Source of the DNA: JBJMQS01 sp045802605
GTDB lineage: Bacteria; Planctomycetota; Planctomycetia; Gemmatales; Gemmataceae
Assembly (NCBI GenBank): GCA_045802605.1
Contig: JBJMQS010000053.1
Span: 269,963-333,962, forward strand
Length of the DNA: 64,000 bases
Reading direction: 5' to 3'
The translations under genes were made by a program, and so were the position numbers. The notes beneath the pieces are model-generated. The model was not told the DNA's origin, did no database searches, and saw only the letters and a program-made list of their open reading frames with translations. Positions 49,601 through 57,481 of the stretch are shown here, piece by piece (the stretch's first letter is position 1; the number at the start of each line of letters is the position of its first letter).

Positions 49601-49829
49601 CGGCGGTGGCGCAAACACCAACTACTCTGTCACTGGCACCACTGCCAACAAGTGGTTCCGCTACTACGGCGATCAGAATGCCGATGGCACCGTGGATCAG
49701 GTGGACTATTTAGTCTTCCGAAATGCCTTATCGGGCGGCCCCAACAGCGTCTTCGACTATCAGAACTCCGGTGACGTGGATCAAACCGATTACCTCGAGT
49801 TCCGCAACCGTTTGGCAGGAGCACCTTGA
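43683..49829 (+). CDS. giant beta-helix surface protein with dockerin-like C-terminus
   Basis: This exported protein of about 2048 aa opens with a basic leader and the planctomycete-type motif LRPLEERAVPASLVV. Three right-handed beta-helix/POMP-like modules follow, built of repeats such as TFTGNTA..GGGAI and FSNNTA..SGGAI. They are separated by Ig-like segments (TPTAKLIAAPNISTVGNANY, and YTVSMNANEVSDIDATAHFV) and CSLREA-like openings (LLVDKTGDTSDGNFAAGQLT). The end holds an Ig-like domain (about 1855-1965) and an EF-hand pair of dockerin kind (DQNADGTVDQVDYLVFRNAL; NSGDVDQTDYLEFRNRL). GAGGAGG 6 nt upstream fixes the ATG at 43683. It is probably an adhesin or matrix protein. Confidence 0.88.
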   Translation: MSPVFRARKTRRLSMGRQPAFRARLLLRPLEERAVPASLVVTDGGDTGGINQLRAIWDTARTNGEADTLTFSVNSISLSSVLLTYAEAFPLTINGNGKNTTTITAPSSQRIFNFSVPGSQPQITITNLTLKGGNSSGNGGAILDDNEPLALTNVAFTQNTAAAGGAIATASSTATLTITGCEFTFNMATNSTTSLYGGGGGIFLGGPSTVTVASSTFDHNRSGTGGSAIASSSVAVNFSSDLTNYTNGVATGAGLKSGGAFFLGGGSSTVSIDHSNITGNTTSYRGGVLYSFTAGVNVTFKNSTIGNNTASNDGGAIATFSTSTITLTNDTITNNTAAGSGGAIKAGGTLTVTSSKFSGNTSSTTASGGGGGAIYAALPTVTSCTFTTNTAANLGGAIRTNNLASLSSTTFTGNTAGGMGGGVYASGAATLAACTFTNNTASTGGAIRHSNSLSLTTSIFTGNTASGSGGGAIYSTNNLDASLNVFKNNRSFDLGGAIRIGGGTSTVAFSSFESNSSPNNGGAIANGGAANLTVSNSTFWNNTATGNGGAILSSATLTINQSTFTQNTAAGTSGGGAIANTSTNPLAINNSTIYGNIASGSSSASNGGGVVQTSSGTLTLISTIVASNKITGSGTGGADLFSASTVSLAGNTSLIGTNDNSNVTFTGAFQAGTNALPLDPLCSGLADNGGTLLPDGNKIKTMSLQTGSPAIDAGSNAASFSTDQRGTGYVRVVGPTADIGAYEGPSPTPQATLLNPSNVPSTGFANYTFDVLYTDDVGIKLATLDTNDVTVTGPGYGSQLATALNVSGSGTSVTVTYTVPAPSGGWGGVNGSNSYNFGTYTVSMNANEVSDIDATAHFVAAGPLGTFKTGYGINFLVDKTGDTSDGNFAAGQLTFREATTLANQNTALGLDSITFSTLTLGASPTITLSAGPFILSDSLIIIGSANQVTLDANKTSEQISLSSNTSLTVSNINFTRFNAALAGSALSLGAGTTTTLTNTSFTGNTSTLNGGGAIALTGSASLTITGGNFSNNTAAGSGNSGGAIRIGASNCTVTIDSCTFTGNSATNQGGAVGGATSGATGVLLTVNNSIFSGNTSGVSGGAIYLTGGSFNGNTNIFSNNTAGASGGAIRMVSAVSTTVQNSSFTGNTSGVSGGAIYPGGGLLSILSSTFSKNTAKSFGGAMLYSSTTGAVAEIRNCTFSANTAGAGGGALHLSHFGANTLYVTNCTIADNLISTSASGLGGGLNQTSGSLKIESTIFCGNSLKAGSPNSQGPDLATSGTATMTLNKSAVAINAGFAVAIGSASNQLGSAIVLEPLADNGGFTLPDGNKIKTRQPGGLSLVRDAGSNSASLTYDQRGSGFARMLDGGIDIGAIETHDPTPTAKLIAAPNISTVGNANYSFDIEYTDLVGVNDTTFDLNDVTVTGPGFGAGQSATAFTKSGSGGSWTVTYTIPAPTGGWGAPNIGAYTVTVNATQVADTDAVIHYVTAGALGTFKTAIASTLLVDLATDLDDGNYGTGQLSLREAVNLTNNNVGSDTINFNLPPSTTITLLSGMTLSDNLFINGPGADKLAVDANKTGRHFTLGNNHLFTISGVHLTGGSASAGGSVLLGYGDALTLNGVWLDSNSASGNGGAISFDTTTVPTTSILNIRNSTVSGNSAVGIGGGVYFLRGATLFVSNSTLSTNKANTGGGIGGQFTSSGTIVLHNSTITGNTANTGGGLRITDAVYSSGLATIESTIISGNTATTSPDVYGNSVGNSITSTSSLIGKVTNGLVNDLGGSITGTLGSPIDAKLDVLANYGGPMPTHALLAGSPALDVGSNPDSLVFDERGSGYLRVSGAGIDMGADELFQGAAPPTVISVVLDEGSGNPNIGGVDGTIQRSAVRRIIVTFSEAVNFTGSAASAFSLARSGTSSSAGTAGPVTLVANPPNGPASSVTITFTGTYADSSGSLVDGLYNFLIDASKVSGAGGQLNGSGGGANTNYSVTGTTANKWFRYYGDQNADGTVDQVDYLVFRNALSGGPNSVFDYQNSGDVDQTDYLEFRNRLAGAP

Positions 49830-49937
49830 ACTACGTTCTTGCGTGGCCGATCGGGAATATCCCGGGTAGAATCCGGAAGTTGAACTCAGCCCGCTGACTC
49901 CGCCGAATTCGAGTTCAATCATTTCTGGAGATCGCCG

Positions 49938-52760
49938 ATGCCGCGTTTGAGGTTCGTGCAGCGAGCGCGTAAACGCAGCGGTGCCATGCGTCTGTTCCGC
50001 CCCCGTCTCATCTATTGCGAAGAGCGATTGGCCCCAGCGACCTCCGCCTTTTCATCGGGTACATGGACGCTCAGTTTCACGGCCACCGGTACTACGGCCG
50101 AGAGCGTTACCATGTTCAACTTCGGCAGCACGACGCAGCTCAGCGGGAATTTCACGGGCACGTCTTCAGTGGCTACTGCCAGTATCAGCAAGATCATCGT
50201 TCAAGATACCGGCGGCGGAACCAGTCAGAGTTTCAGCTACTTAGGCGACACAATGACCTTGAGCAGTGGTTTTTCGTGTACTGGCGTCGAAGCGGTCCTC
50301 ATCAATGGCCCTGTCAAAGTGACGGGGACGTCCACTTTCGTGATCACGGCGCCGAAGAGCATCAGCATCCAGGATTCCATTACGAGTGTCAGTGGCGAAA
50401 TCACGCTCAAAGCCAATACGCAAGCAACGCCGATGGCGAGCTTTTACTTGCAGGTCACGAAGAACATCTCCAGCACTTCGGGAAACATCACCATCGATGG
50501 CAAGGGTGGAAGCAACGGCGGCACGGGCGTTTTGATTTCGCAGTGCACCGTCGGTCTGGGAACAACTGGGAAAATCTCGATCACTGGCACCGCGGGACTC
50601 TCAAGCGCAAACAAAACTGGTGGTGTCGAGTTATTGCAAGCGACCGTCACCTCAGGAGGCGGCAACGTAACAGTTACCGGCGTCAGTGCGGCAACCGGCA
50701 GCGCATCAATTAACGTCGGAGTGTATGTCGATGGCAAAATTACGGCCGGGGGTGCGGGATCGGTTACGGTGAACGGGACGGGCGGCGCGGGCGGCGGCGA
50801 CGCGAATTATGGCGTGTTCGTGTACAACGGCAGCTCGATCGAATCAAGCGGTGGGCCAGTGTCGGTGACTGGTCTTGCGGGCGGCAGCGGCACCTCGTCC
50901 TTCAACGTCGGCGTTAATGTCGATGGCCAGATCAAGGCGGGCGGCAACGGCTCGGTGACCGTCAATGGAACCGGCGGTTCGGCAGTCGGGGATGACAACT
51001 ACGGGATCATTGTCAATTTCTCGCGGCTGATTAGTTCATTCGGCGGTCCGGTCTCGGTCACGGGCACCGGCGGTGGCTCATCGACATCCGCTCACAATTA
51101 CGGCATCAGTAATCAAGGCACTATCTCCGCCGGCGGAACGGGGACACTGACGATCAATGGCACTGGCGGTGCAACCAGTGGCGGGTCTGACCTCGGCATC
51201 TTCAACGCCAACCTAATCACCTCGGGCGGCGGCAATGTATCCATAACCGGAAAAGGAGGCGGCACAGGTTCCTCTTCGTCAAACATTGGTATCGATAACA
51301 ATGCGACCATCGCCGTGGGAGGGTCAGGATCGGTGAGCGTCAATGGCACGGGTGGTGCCACAACAGCGACCGACAACTATGGCATTTACGATACGGCCAC
51401 TATCACGTCAGTTAACGGAGCGGTATCGCTTACGGGAACACGGGGCAATGCGCTCAGCGACGGCGTTCGCATCGAAGGTGGAACGATTTCGACTGGAGGC
51501 ACTGGAGCCCTGACGTTCACTTCTACTGGGTCAACCAGCTTGAGCTTTACCACGCTGACCCCGGGCGGCAGCATGACGATGAATTCGACAGGGCCAATCA
51601 CGGTGCCGTCGGATTGCACCATTCAGGTCGGCGGTCCTCTAACCGTGAGTGCAAGCGGCCAGGCAGCAACGTTTGACGTATACGGGAATATCGCGACTCA
51701 GTTAGTGATCTCCACGGGCACCACTGTATTGGTCAATGGCTCGTTCGATGCGCCCTGCCCCGTTCAAGTGAACGGCACGCTTGGCGGCGTCGGATATTTG
51801 GATGTCGTCACAGTACTCAGCGGAGGAAAGCTTGCGCCGGGCAACGGACCGGGAACTATCAATACCGGCAACACAGTGCTGAATTCAGGTTCGATTTACA
51901 GCATCGAATTGAACGGCACGTCTGCACAGGTCGACTACGATCAACACTCGGTATTTGGCACTCTGAATCTCGGCGGCGCGACACTGCAGGGCACACTTGG
52001 CTTCACGCCGGCGATGGGGCAACAGTTTTTGATCATTGGGAACGATGGGGGCGATACCGTAACGGGTACCTTCAATGGATTGATTGAAGGCGCGGCGGCC
52101 AACATTGGCGGTTTGTATTTCGCGGTTAGTTACAAGGGCGGTGACGGCAATGACGTGAGGTTGACGCGGGTCGCACCGCCAGCGCCGACGGTGACTTCGG
52201 TCGTTCTTGACAATGGCCCGGGAGCCGCGGGCTTGAACAGCACTCAGAGATCCGAGGTGCGCCGTATCATCGTGAGCTTTTCGGAGGCGGTAAACTTCAC
52301 TCCCAACGTTGTAAGCGCCTTTGGCCTATCCCGCAGTGGGACAAGTTCCAGTCCTGGGACGACGGGCGCGGTGGGATTGGTAGCCAATCCAGCCGCCGGC
52401 CCCGCTAGTTCGGTGACGATTACATTCACCGGAACATTTGCGGATGCAACGAATTCGTTGGTCGATGGGATTTACAACTTCTCAATCACTGCCACGAAAG
52501 TCAGCGGCACGGGTGGTCAACTCAATGGCTCCGGCGGCGGCGCAAACACCAACTACTCTGTCACCGGCACCACTGCCAACAAGTGGTTCCGTTACTACGG
52601 CGACCAGAATGCGGATGGCACAGTTGATCAGACGGATTATTTGGTCTTCCGTAATGCCTTAGCCGGGGGTCCCAGTAGCGTCTTCGACTATCAGAACTCC
52701 GGCGACGTGGATCAAACCGATTACCTTGAGTTCCGCAACCGGCTTGCCGGCGCACCGTGA
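49938..52760 (+). CDS. surface protein with autotransporter-like repeats and dockerin-like C-terminus
   Basis: The 940 residues open with a basic leader and YCEERLAPATSA, the same exported-protein start as its neighbour. Residues about 140-520 are Gly/Thr-rich beta repeats of about 55-60 residues (GGxGSVTVNGTGG, SSGGPVSVTG). An autotransporter-associated segment follows (LSGGKLAPGNGPGTINTGNT, then FLIIGNDGGDTVTGTFNGLI, then YKGGDGNDVRLT). The last ~190 residues (Ig-like plus EF-hands) are nearly identical to the end of the upstream protein. GGAG lies 7 nt before the ATG. It probably shares export and anchoring with the upstream protein. Confidence 0.85.
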   Translation: MPRLRFVQRARKRSGAMRLFRPRLIYCEERLAPATSAFSSGTWTLSFTATGTTAESVTMFNFGSTTQLSGNFTGTSSVATASISKIIVQDTGGGTSQSFSYLGDTMTLSSGFSCTGVEAVLINGPVKVTGTSTFVITAPKSISIQDSITSVSGEITLKANTQATPMASFYLQVTKNISSTSGNITIDGKGGSNGGTGVLISQCTVGLGTTGKISITGTAGLSSANKTGGVELLQATVTSGGGNVTVTGVSAATGSASINVGVYVDGKITAGGAGSVTVNGTGGAGGGDANYGVFVYNGSSIESSGGPVSVTGLAGGSGTSSFNVGVNVDGQIKAGGNGSVTVNGTGGSAVGDDNYGIIVNFSRLISSFGGPVSVTGTGGGSSTSAHNYGISNQGTISAGGTGTLTINGTGGATSGGSDLGIFNANLITSGGGNVSITGKGGGTGSSSSNIGIDNNATIAVGGSGSVSVNGTGGATTATDNYGIYDTATITSVNGAVSLTGTRGNALSDGVRIEGGTISTGGTGALTFTSTGSTSLSFTTLTPGGSMTMNSTGPITVPSDCTIQVGGPLTVSASGQAATFDVYGNIATQLVISTGTTVLVNGSFDAPCPVQVNGTLGGVGYLDVVTVLSGGKLAPGNGPGTINTGNTVLNSGSIYSIELNGTSAQVDYDQHSVFGTLNLGGATLQGTLGFTPAMGQQFLIIGNDGGDTVTGTFNGLIEGAAANIGGLYFAVSYKGGDGNDVRLTRVAPPAPTVTSVVLDNGPGAAGLNSTQRSEVRRIIVSFSEAVNFTPNVVSAFGLSRSGTSSSPGTTGAVGLVANPAAGPASSVTITFTGTFADATNSLVDGIYNFSITATKVSGTGGQLNGSGGGANTNYSVTGTTANKWFRYYGDQNADGTVDQTDYLVFRNALAGGPSSVFDYQNSGDVDQTDYLEFRNRLAGAP

Positions 52761-52826
52761 CGTCAGTCCCCGTTTTTTCATCCGCCCCTCCCCCGCGGGT
52801 TCGGGCGGAATAAGAATGCGCTGATT

Positions 52827-53312
52827 ATGACCAAGCAAGAAGCGATCGTTGAAGCGTTTGTTGAGATTCCGCGCGGGAGTCGGAATAAGTACGAATACGA
52901 TCCGGTGACAAAGTCGCTGCGGCTCGATCGTGTGTTGTTTTCGTCGGTGCACTATCCTTGCGATTATGGATTCATTGAGGGCACGCATGGAGCGGACGGT
53001 GATCCGCTCGACATTTTGATTCTCGTTGAGGACCCGACATTTCCCGGCTGCCGTGTGCAAGTCCGGCCGATCGGCGTGTTGTTGATGAAAGACGAGCACG
53101 GCGGCGACGAGAAGATTCTCGGCGTGCCGGTGGTCGATCCGCGGTTCGATCCTGTGCATGACTTGAAGGATTTGTCGCCGCACTGGTTGGCGGAGATCGA
53201 GAATTTCTTCAACACTTACAAGACGCTCGAAGGCAAGCCGACGATGACGCACGGTTGGCAGGATGCGAAAGCGGCGTGGGAAGTGATTGAGAAATCGCGG
53301 CGATCCCAATGA
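52827..53312 (+). CDS. ppa: inorganic pyrophosphatase (soluble, family I)
   Basis: This 161-aa enzyme hydrolyses PPi. The family I signature is seen as VEIPRGSRNKYEYD (substrate-binding Lys/Glu), YPCDYGFIEGTHGADGDPLD (the three metal-binding Asp residues in DGDPLDILILVED, about 56-68), and PVVDPRFDPVHDLKDL. The length is typical. It stands alone between the surface-protein cluster and the sigma factor gene and is followed by two hairpins. Confidence 0.95.
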   Translation: MTKQEAIVEAFVEIPRGSRNKYEYDPVTKSLRLDRVLFSSVHYPCDYGFIEGTHGADGDPLDILILVEDPTFPGCRVQVRPIGVLLMKDEHGGDEKILGVPVVDPRFDPVHDLKDLSPHWLAEIENFFNTYKTLEGKPTMTHGWQDAKAAWEVIEKSRRSQ

Positions 53313-53314
53313 CA

Positions 53315-53353
53315 CCGGCTACCGGCCGCAGCGGCGGCGCGACCGGTAGCCGG
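53315..53353 (+). terminator. hairpin directly after ppa
   Basis: Perfect 11-nt arms (CCGGCTACCGG at 53315-53325 and its complement at 53343-53353) begin 2 nt after the ppa stop codon. No U-run follows, so termination efficiency is uncertain. Confidence 0.45.
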
Positions 53354-53384
53354 CGGGAGTATGGGCGCGACACCCAGCTTAAAT

Positions 53385-53444
53385 CCCCTCGACGTTCGAG
53401 ATGTGGGCCAAGGACCGCGGCAGCCCACGCCGAACATCGAGGGG
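53385..53444. repeat. 60-nt imperfect hairpin downstream of ppa
   Basis: Outer arms CCCCTCGACGTTCG (53385-53398) and 53431-53444 pair with one mismatch. An inner GTGGGC/GCCCAC stem continues the fold (53404-53409 and 53423-53428). It is either a second terminator or a structured small RNA. It has no U-run. Confidence 0.45.
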
Positions 53445-53633
53445 TGAGTCGCAATTGTGGCGATCGAGTTTCCCTATTCACCAAGACACGCATTTCTTAA
53501 AAAGCGGACGCGCCAACTCATAATTTTTCAAAAGTTCCTGGGCCCGGCCGCCCCGGTTCAATTGATCCCTTGGAAATATCAGGGTAAATTGAGAGTCGGC
53601 CTCTTCCGTTAACATGAGAGGGAGTCAGAGCTC

Positions 53634-54218
53634 TTGGGGGAAATCGAACCCGAGCGGGAAAATTCCGCGTCGTTTCTCGATGCGCTGGAGGCGGCCCGCG
53701 GGGGCTCCAACCCGGCACTCGGGGCGATGCTGGATTCCTGCCGGGCCTACATCGCCGCGATCGCCGGGCGCGAAGTCCCGGTGCGATTGCAAGGACGAGT
53801 TAGCCCCTCCAGCCTAGTGCAAGAAACGTATCTGCGCGCCTGCCGGAAGTTCCCGCAATTCCGCGGCGACTCCGAGCGGCAGTTGATGGAATGGCTGCGG
53901 ACGATTCTGTTGCGGTGTTTGATCAACTTGTTGCGAAAGCCGGAGTTCCGCCAATCGATGTCGGGATTGCCGGCCGAGCTGGCCGCAGTAGTGCGATCGC
54001 CGAACGAGGCGGCGGGCGGGACAGAGCGCGACCGGAAATTAACATCCGCGTTGGATGATCTGCCGACGCGTTATCGGTTGGCGATTGAGCTCCGTCATTT
54101 TGACGAGCTGACGTTTGAAGAGATCGGGCATGTCTTGGGCACATCGTCCGAGGCGGCGCGGAAGCACTGGGCGCGGGGCTTGGCCAAGCTCGGCGAGAAA
54201 TTGCAGACCCTGAAATGA
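53634..54218 (+). CDS. ECF-type RNA polymerase sigma factor (planctomycete kinase-linked group)
   Basis: This 194-aa protein has sigma region 2 (about 58-105, SPSSLVQETYLRACRKFPQF, then LMEWLRTILLRCLINLLRK) and region 4 with its HTH (about 138-190, LDDLPTRYRLAIELRHFDEL, then TFEEIGHVLGTSSEAARKHW). It belongs to the sigma-70-like ECF groups of planctomycetes whose genes adjoin Ser/Thr kinase genes. The start is a TTG with GAGGGAG upstream. The stop overlaps the kinase ATG (ATGA), so the two are translated together, and the kinase probably controls the factor or the reverse. Confidence 0.9.
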   Translation: MGEIEPERENSASFLDALEAARGGSNPALGAMLDSCRAYIAAIAGREVPVRLQGRVSPSSLVQETYLRACRKFPQFRGDSERQLMEWLRTILLRCLINLLRKPEFRQSMSGLPAELAAVVRSPNEAAGGTERDRKLTSALDDLPTRYRLAIELRHFDELTFEEIGHVLGTSSEAARKHWARGLAKLGEKLQTLK

Positions 54219-57200
54219 CTCCCGACCAGAGCGAACAGATTGAGCAGCCGGTCGTCGATCTCTTGACGGCCCTCGAATCGGGCTTGGCCGAGGGCGATGT
54301 GGGCGAAGCCGATCCCGATCTTCCGCCCGACCAATTGCGCTTATACCATTTGGCGCGCGAAAGCATGATGCGGCTCGAGGGTGTCTTTCCGCGCGGCAGT
54401 CGGGCGAGTGGCCATGGTGGCTCGGGCTCATTTGATCCGTTGCGGGCCACGGGGCGGATCGGCAAGTTTCGCATTCAGCGCGAACTCGGCCGTGGCGGAG
54501 GCGGCGTTGTCTTCCTCGCCACCGACACCGAGACCGGCAAGGAAGTCGCGCTGAAGTTGCCGCGGCTTGAAGCGTTGCTCGATCCTGAACTCCGGCGACG
54601 ATTTCAACAAGAAGCCCGGCTTACAGTTGGATTGGATCATCCGTATCTGCTGCCGGTGTTCGAAGCCGGCGAGATTGATGCGGTGTGTTACATCGCCTCG
54701 GCGTACGCCAGCGAGACGACCCTCGAAGCCTGGCTCGAACGGCAACGCGAACCGGTGCCGCTCCGAACCGCCGCGGCAATTGTCGCGGCATTGGCGAGCG
54801 GAGTCGCTTATCTCCATAAGCACCATATCCTGCACCGCGATATTAAGCCGAGCAACATCTTGCTCGTGCCAAGGCGTGGCGAAGGTCACGACCCCGACTT
54901 GGCGGCGAGCGGCGCTCCATGCCTCACGGATTTCGGCTTGGCGAAGTTGCTCGAGGCGGCGACGGGCGCATCCACGGTCGGTGGCACGATGACTGGCACA
55001 TTAGTACTCGGCACCGCCGAGTACATGGCCCCCGAACAAGCTGACGCCCGACCGGAGCGGCTCGGTCCGCCCAGCGACGTGTATGGGTTGGGCGCGGTGT
55101 TGTATGAGTTGTTAGCGGGCCAACCGCCATTCCGAGGGCGAAACAAATTCGACACGCTGCAAAAAGTGCTGTTGGATGATCCGGTTCGGCCGCGGAAATT
55201 GCGCCCCGGCGGCGTCTCGCGCGACTTGGAAGCGATCTGCTTGAAGTGCTTGGAGAAGAATCCGCGCAATCGGTATGCGACGGCCGACGTGTTGGCGGAA
55301 GATTTGCGCCGCTATCTGCGCGGGCAAAGGCCTCTCGCGCGAATGACGCCGTGGTGGACGCGAGCGGGCCGTTGGTCCCGGCGCCGGCCCGGAGCCGCGG
55401 TTACGACGGCGGTCGCAGTGTTCGCCCCAATCGCTCTGCTGCTGGCGGCGCTGGCGTTCGATCGGTCAGTGAAGAAGGCCCATGCCGAAGAGTTGCGGCG
55501 GGCTTTATACTCAGCTGACATCGCCAACCTCGGGCCCATCATCGAACGGCTGCACGAGCATTTGCCCTATGTGGAGAATGAACTTCGAAACGTAATTCAA
55601 GCCGAGCGCGGCTACCAACGTTTGCAGTTGCGAGCGGCGTTGGTTTTGGCGCCGGTCGATGAATCCGCAGCCAACTATTTGAAACGGTGCTCTATGGGCG
55701 CCACGCCGGCGGAGATTCGGCTTATCTGTGATGCCCTCAAAGCGCATCCCGAAGGGCCGATCCACGATTGGTTGGAGATTTATGAAGACCCGATGGCGGA
55801 TCGCTCGCAACAACTGCGGGCCGCCTGCTGCCTGGCGCAGTTGCAGTCGAAGGGGACATTCTGGAACAGCGCCAGCCGGACCGTGGTCGAATTGTTGGCG
55901 AGCGAATCACGACTCACTGTCGCGGGATGGAGCGGACTTCTCGGCCCGGTACGGCGACGGCTTGTGCCCGGGTTGGCAGAGGTGTTCGGTGACCCCTCGC
56001 GAGACCCTGGCGCCCGCGATGTGGCGGCGGTGTTGCTCGCGGAGTATTGTGCGGACGAACCGGCGGACTTGGTGCGGTTTCTCGCCGAAGCAAGCCCGTC
56101 ACAATTCGAATTCTTCTTCGCGCGTCTGCGCTTTGTCAGCGGCATATCCGTGCCGTTCTTGGAAGGCGCGCTCGCCGAAGCCCCACCGCCTGTAACGGAC
56201 ACGTCCAGCTATGAGAGTTTCGCACGACGACAGGCGAATTTGGCAATTGCGCTGTGGCGGCTGGGCAAGCCCGAGCACGTCTTAGAGCGACTGAAACGGC
56301 AAACCGAAACCGATATTCGATATCAGGTCATTCATCGATTGGCGCCGTGCGGCGCGGATCCGGTACTAATAGCGGACGCATTCAAGAATGCTTCTGACAA
56401 TTCCATGATCGCCGCGATCATATTGGTCCTGGGCGATTACCCCGCCGATGCGTTGCCGGCCACGCTCAGAAGCGAAGTCCGCTTTCGCCTGGGCGAGATT
56501 TGCCGGCAGAATCTCGATGCGGGCACGCACGCAGCCGCCGTGTGGCTAAGCCGATTGTGGGACCCGAAAGCGCCGATGCCGACGCAAACCGAAGACGAGG
56601 CGCGACGTCGCGGCGCGAATTGGTTCACGACCGGCCAAGGTCATACGCTGGCGGCGCTGCAACCGGTGGGCGTAACGCTTCGGCCGTTTGTGGTTGCCAC
56701 CAGTGAAGTGACTGTCGATCAGTTCCTGGCATTTCGGCCCGACCATCACTATTCTCGCCGAATCGCTCCGGAGGGAGAGTGCCCGGTACATGACGTGACA
56801 TTTTTGGATGCCGCGGCATATTGCAACTGGCTGACGGAGCAAGAAGGACTCCCCGTTTCGGAATGTTGTTATCGATTGTCGAAGGCGAAAGATGGCACGA
56901 TGACGTTAGACCAATTCTTGCCGGAACGTCGAGGTTATCGACTGCCCACAGAAGCCGAATGGGACTACGCCTGCCGGGCTCGCGCGACCACGACACGCTT
57001 TTTCGGCAACAGCGTCGAATATCTTCCGAAGTACGCTTGGTATTACGACAACAGCCGAGCCCGAAGTTGGCCCGTGCAGCGGCTTCGGCCGAACCCATTT
57101 GGCCTCTTTGATGTGTATGGCAACGTCGCGGAGTGGTGTCACCAAACTGTGGGCGGCATCACTCCGGATCAAGAAATCGTGCGTGGCGCGTCGTGGGGTC

Positions 57201-57301
57201 AACTGAGCGATGACCCCGCTGCAGAGCCCGAGCGACATTTGCCCCGCACGTATCACGACGCCCACGTCGGATTTCGAATTGCCCGAGCATATACCCCCTA
57301 A
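54215..57301 (+). CDS. Ser/Thr protein kinase with membrane span, repeats and FGE-sulfatase domain
   Basis: This 1028-aa protein has a Hanks-type kinase domain (about 86-360). The domain shows the Gly loop GRGGGGVVF, the Lys in VALKLP (about 112), catalytic HRDIKPSN (about 206), DFG (about 239) and GTAEYMAPEQ. A membrane span at about 393-415 (AAVTTAVAVFAPIALLLAAL) is followed by a ~380-residue helical repeat-like region. The C-terminal formylglycine-generating-enzyme/SUMF1-like domain (about 800-1025) has PVHDVTFLDAAAYCNWL, GYRLPTEAEWDYACRA, GLFDVYGNVAEWC and IVRGASW. Such domains in planctomycete kinases usually serve binding rather than catalysis. It is coupled to the sigma factor gene upstream. 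Confidence 0.9.
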   Translation: MTPDQSEQIEQPVVDLLTALESGLAEGDVGEADPDLPPDQLRLYHLARESMMRLEGVFPRGSRASGHGGSGSFDPLRATGRIGKFRIQRELGRGGGGVVFLATDTETGKEVALKLPRLEALLDPELRRRFQQEARLTVGLDHPYLLPVFEAGEIDAVCYIASAYASETTLEAWLERQREPVPLRTAAAIVAALASGVAYLHKHHILHRDIKPSNILLVPRRGEGHDPDLAASGAPCLTDFGLAKLLEAATGASTVGGTMTGTLVLGTAEYMAPEQADARPERLGPPSDVYGLGAVLYELLAGQPPFRGRNKFDTLQKVLLDDPVRPRKLRPGGVSRDLEAICLKCLEKNPRNRYATADVLAEDLRRYLRGQRPLARMTPWWTRAGRWSRRRPGAAVTTAVAVFAPIALLLAALAFDRSVKKAHAEELRRALYSADIANLGPIIERLHEHLPYVENELRNVIQAERGYQRLQLRAALVLAPVDESAANYLKRCSMGATPAEIRLICDALKAHPEGPIHDWLEIYEDPMADRSQQLRAACCLAQLQSKGTFWNSASRTVVELLASESRLTVAGWSGLLGPVRRRLVPGLAEVFGDPSRDPGARDVAAVLLAEYCADEPADLVRFLAEASPSQFEFFFARLRFVSGISVPFLEGALAEAPPPVTDTSSYESFARRQANLAIALWRLGKPEHVLERLKRQTETDIRYQVIHRLAPCGADPVLIADAFKNASDNSMIAAIILVLGDYPADALPATLRSEVRFRLGEICRQNLDAGTHAAAVWLSRLWDPKAPMPTQTEDEARRRGANWFTTGQGHTLAALQPVGVTLRPFVVATSEVTVDQFLAFRPDHHYSRRIAPEGECPVHDVTFLDAAAYCNWLTEQEGLPVSECCYRLSKAKDGTMTLDQFLPERRGYRLPTEAEWDYACRARATTTRFFGNSVEYLPKYAWYYDNSRARSWPVQRLRPNPFGLFDVYGNVAEWCHQTVGGITPDQEIVRGASWGQLSDDPAAEPERHLPRTYHDAHVGFRIARAYTP

Positions 57302-57481
57302 TGTCGGCAACCGCTCTGATTTCTCATTTCTGACTCACCGCACTCTCATCCGAGATTCGGCATCTTGTCCATCAACGGTGAAGAGCCCCCTAATGACTGC
57401 CAATCGATGGACAGACATTTGCGTTGAGTGAATGTTGGCGGTTTTGTTGCGCGACATTGCCGAACGTGTGCAGGGAACTTC

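Noticed and set aside
49938..52760. PEP-CTERM or LPXTG sorting signal in the surface proteins
   Set aside because: Neither C-terminus has the motif followed by a hydrophobic span. Both end in dockerin-like EF-hands.
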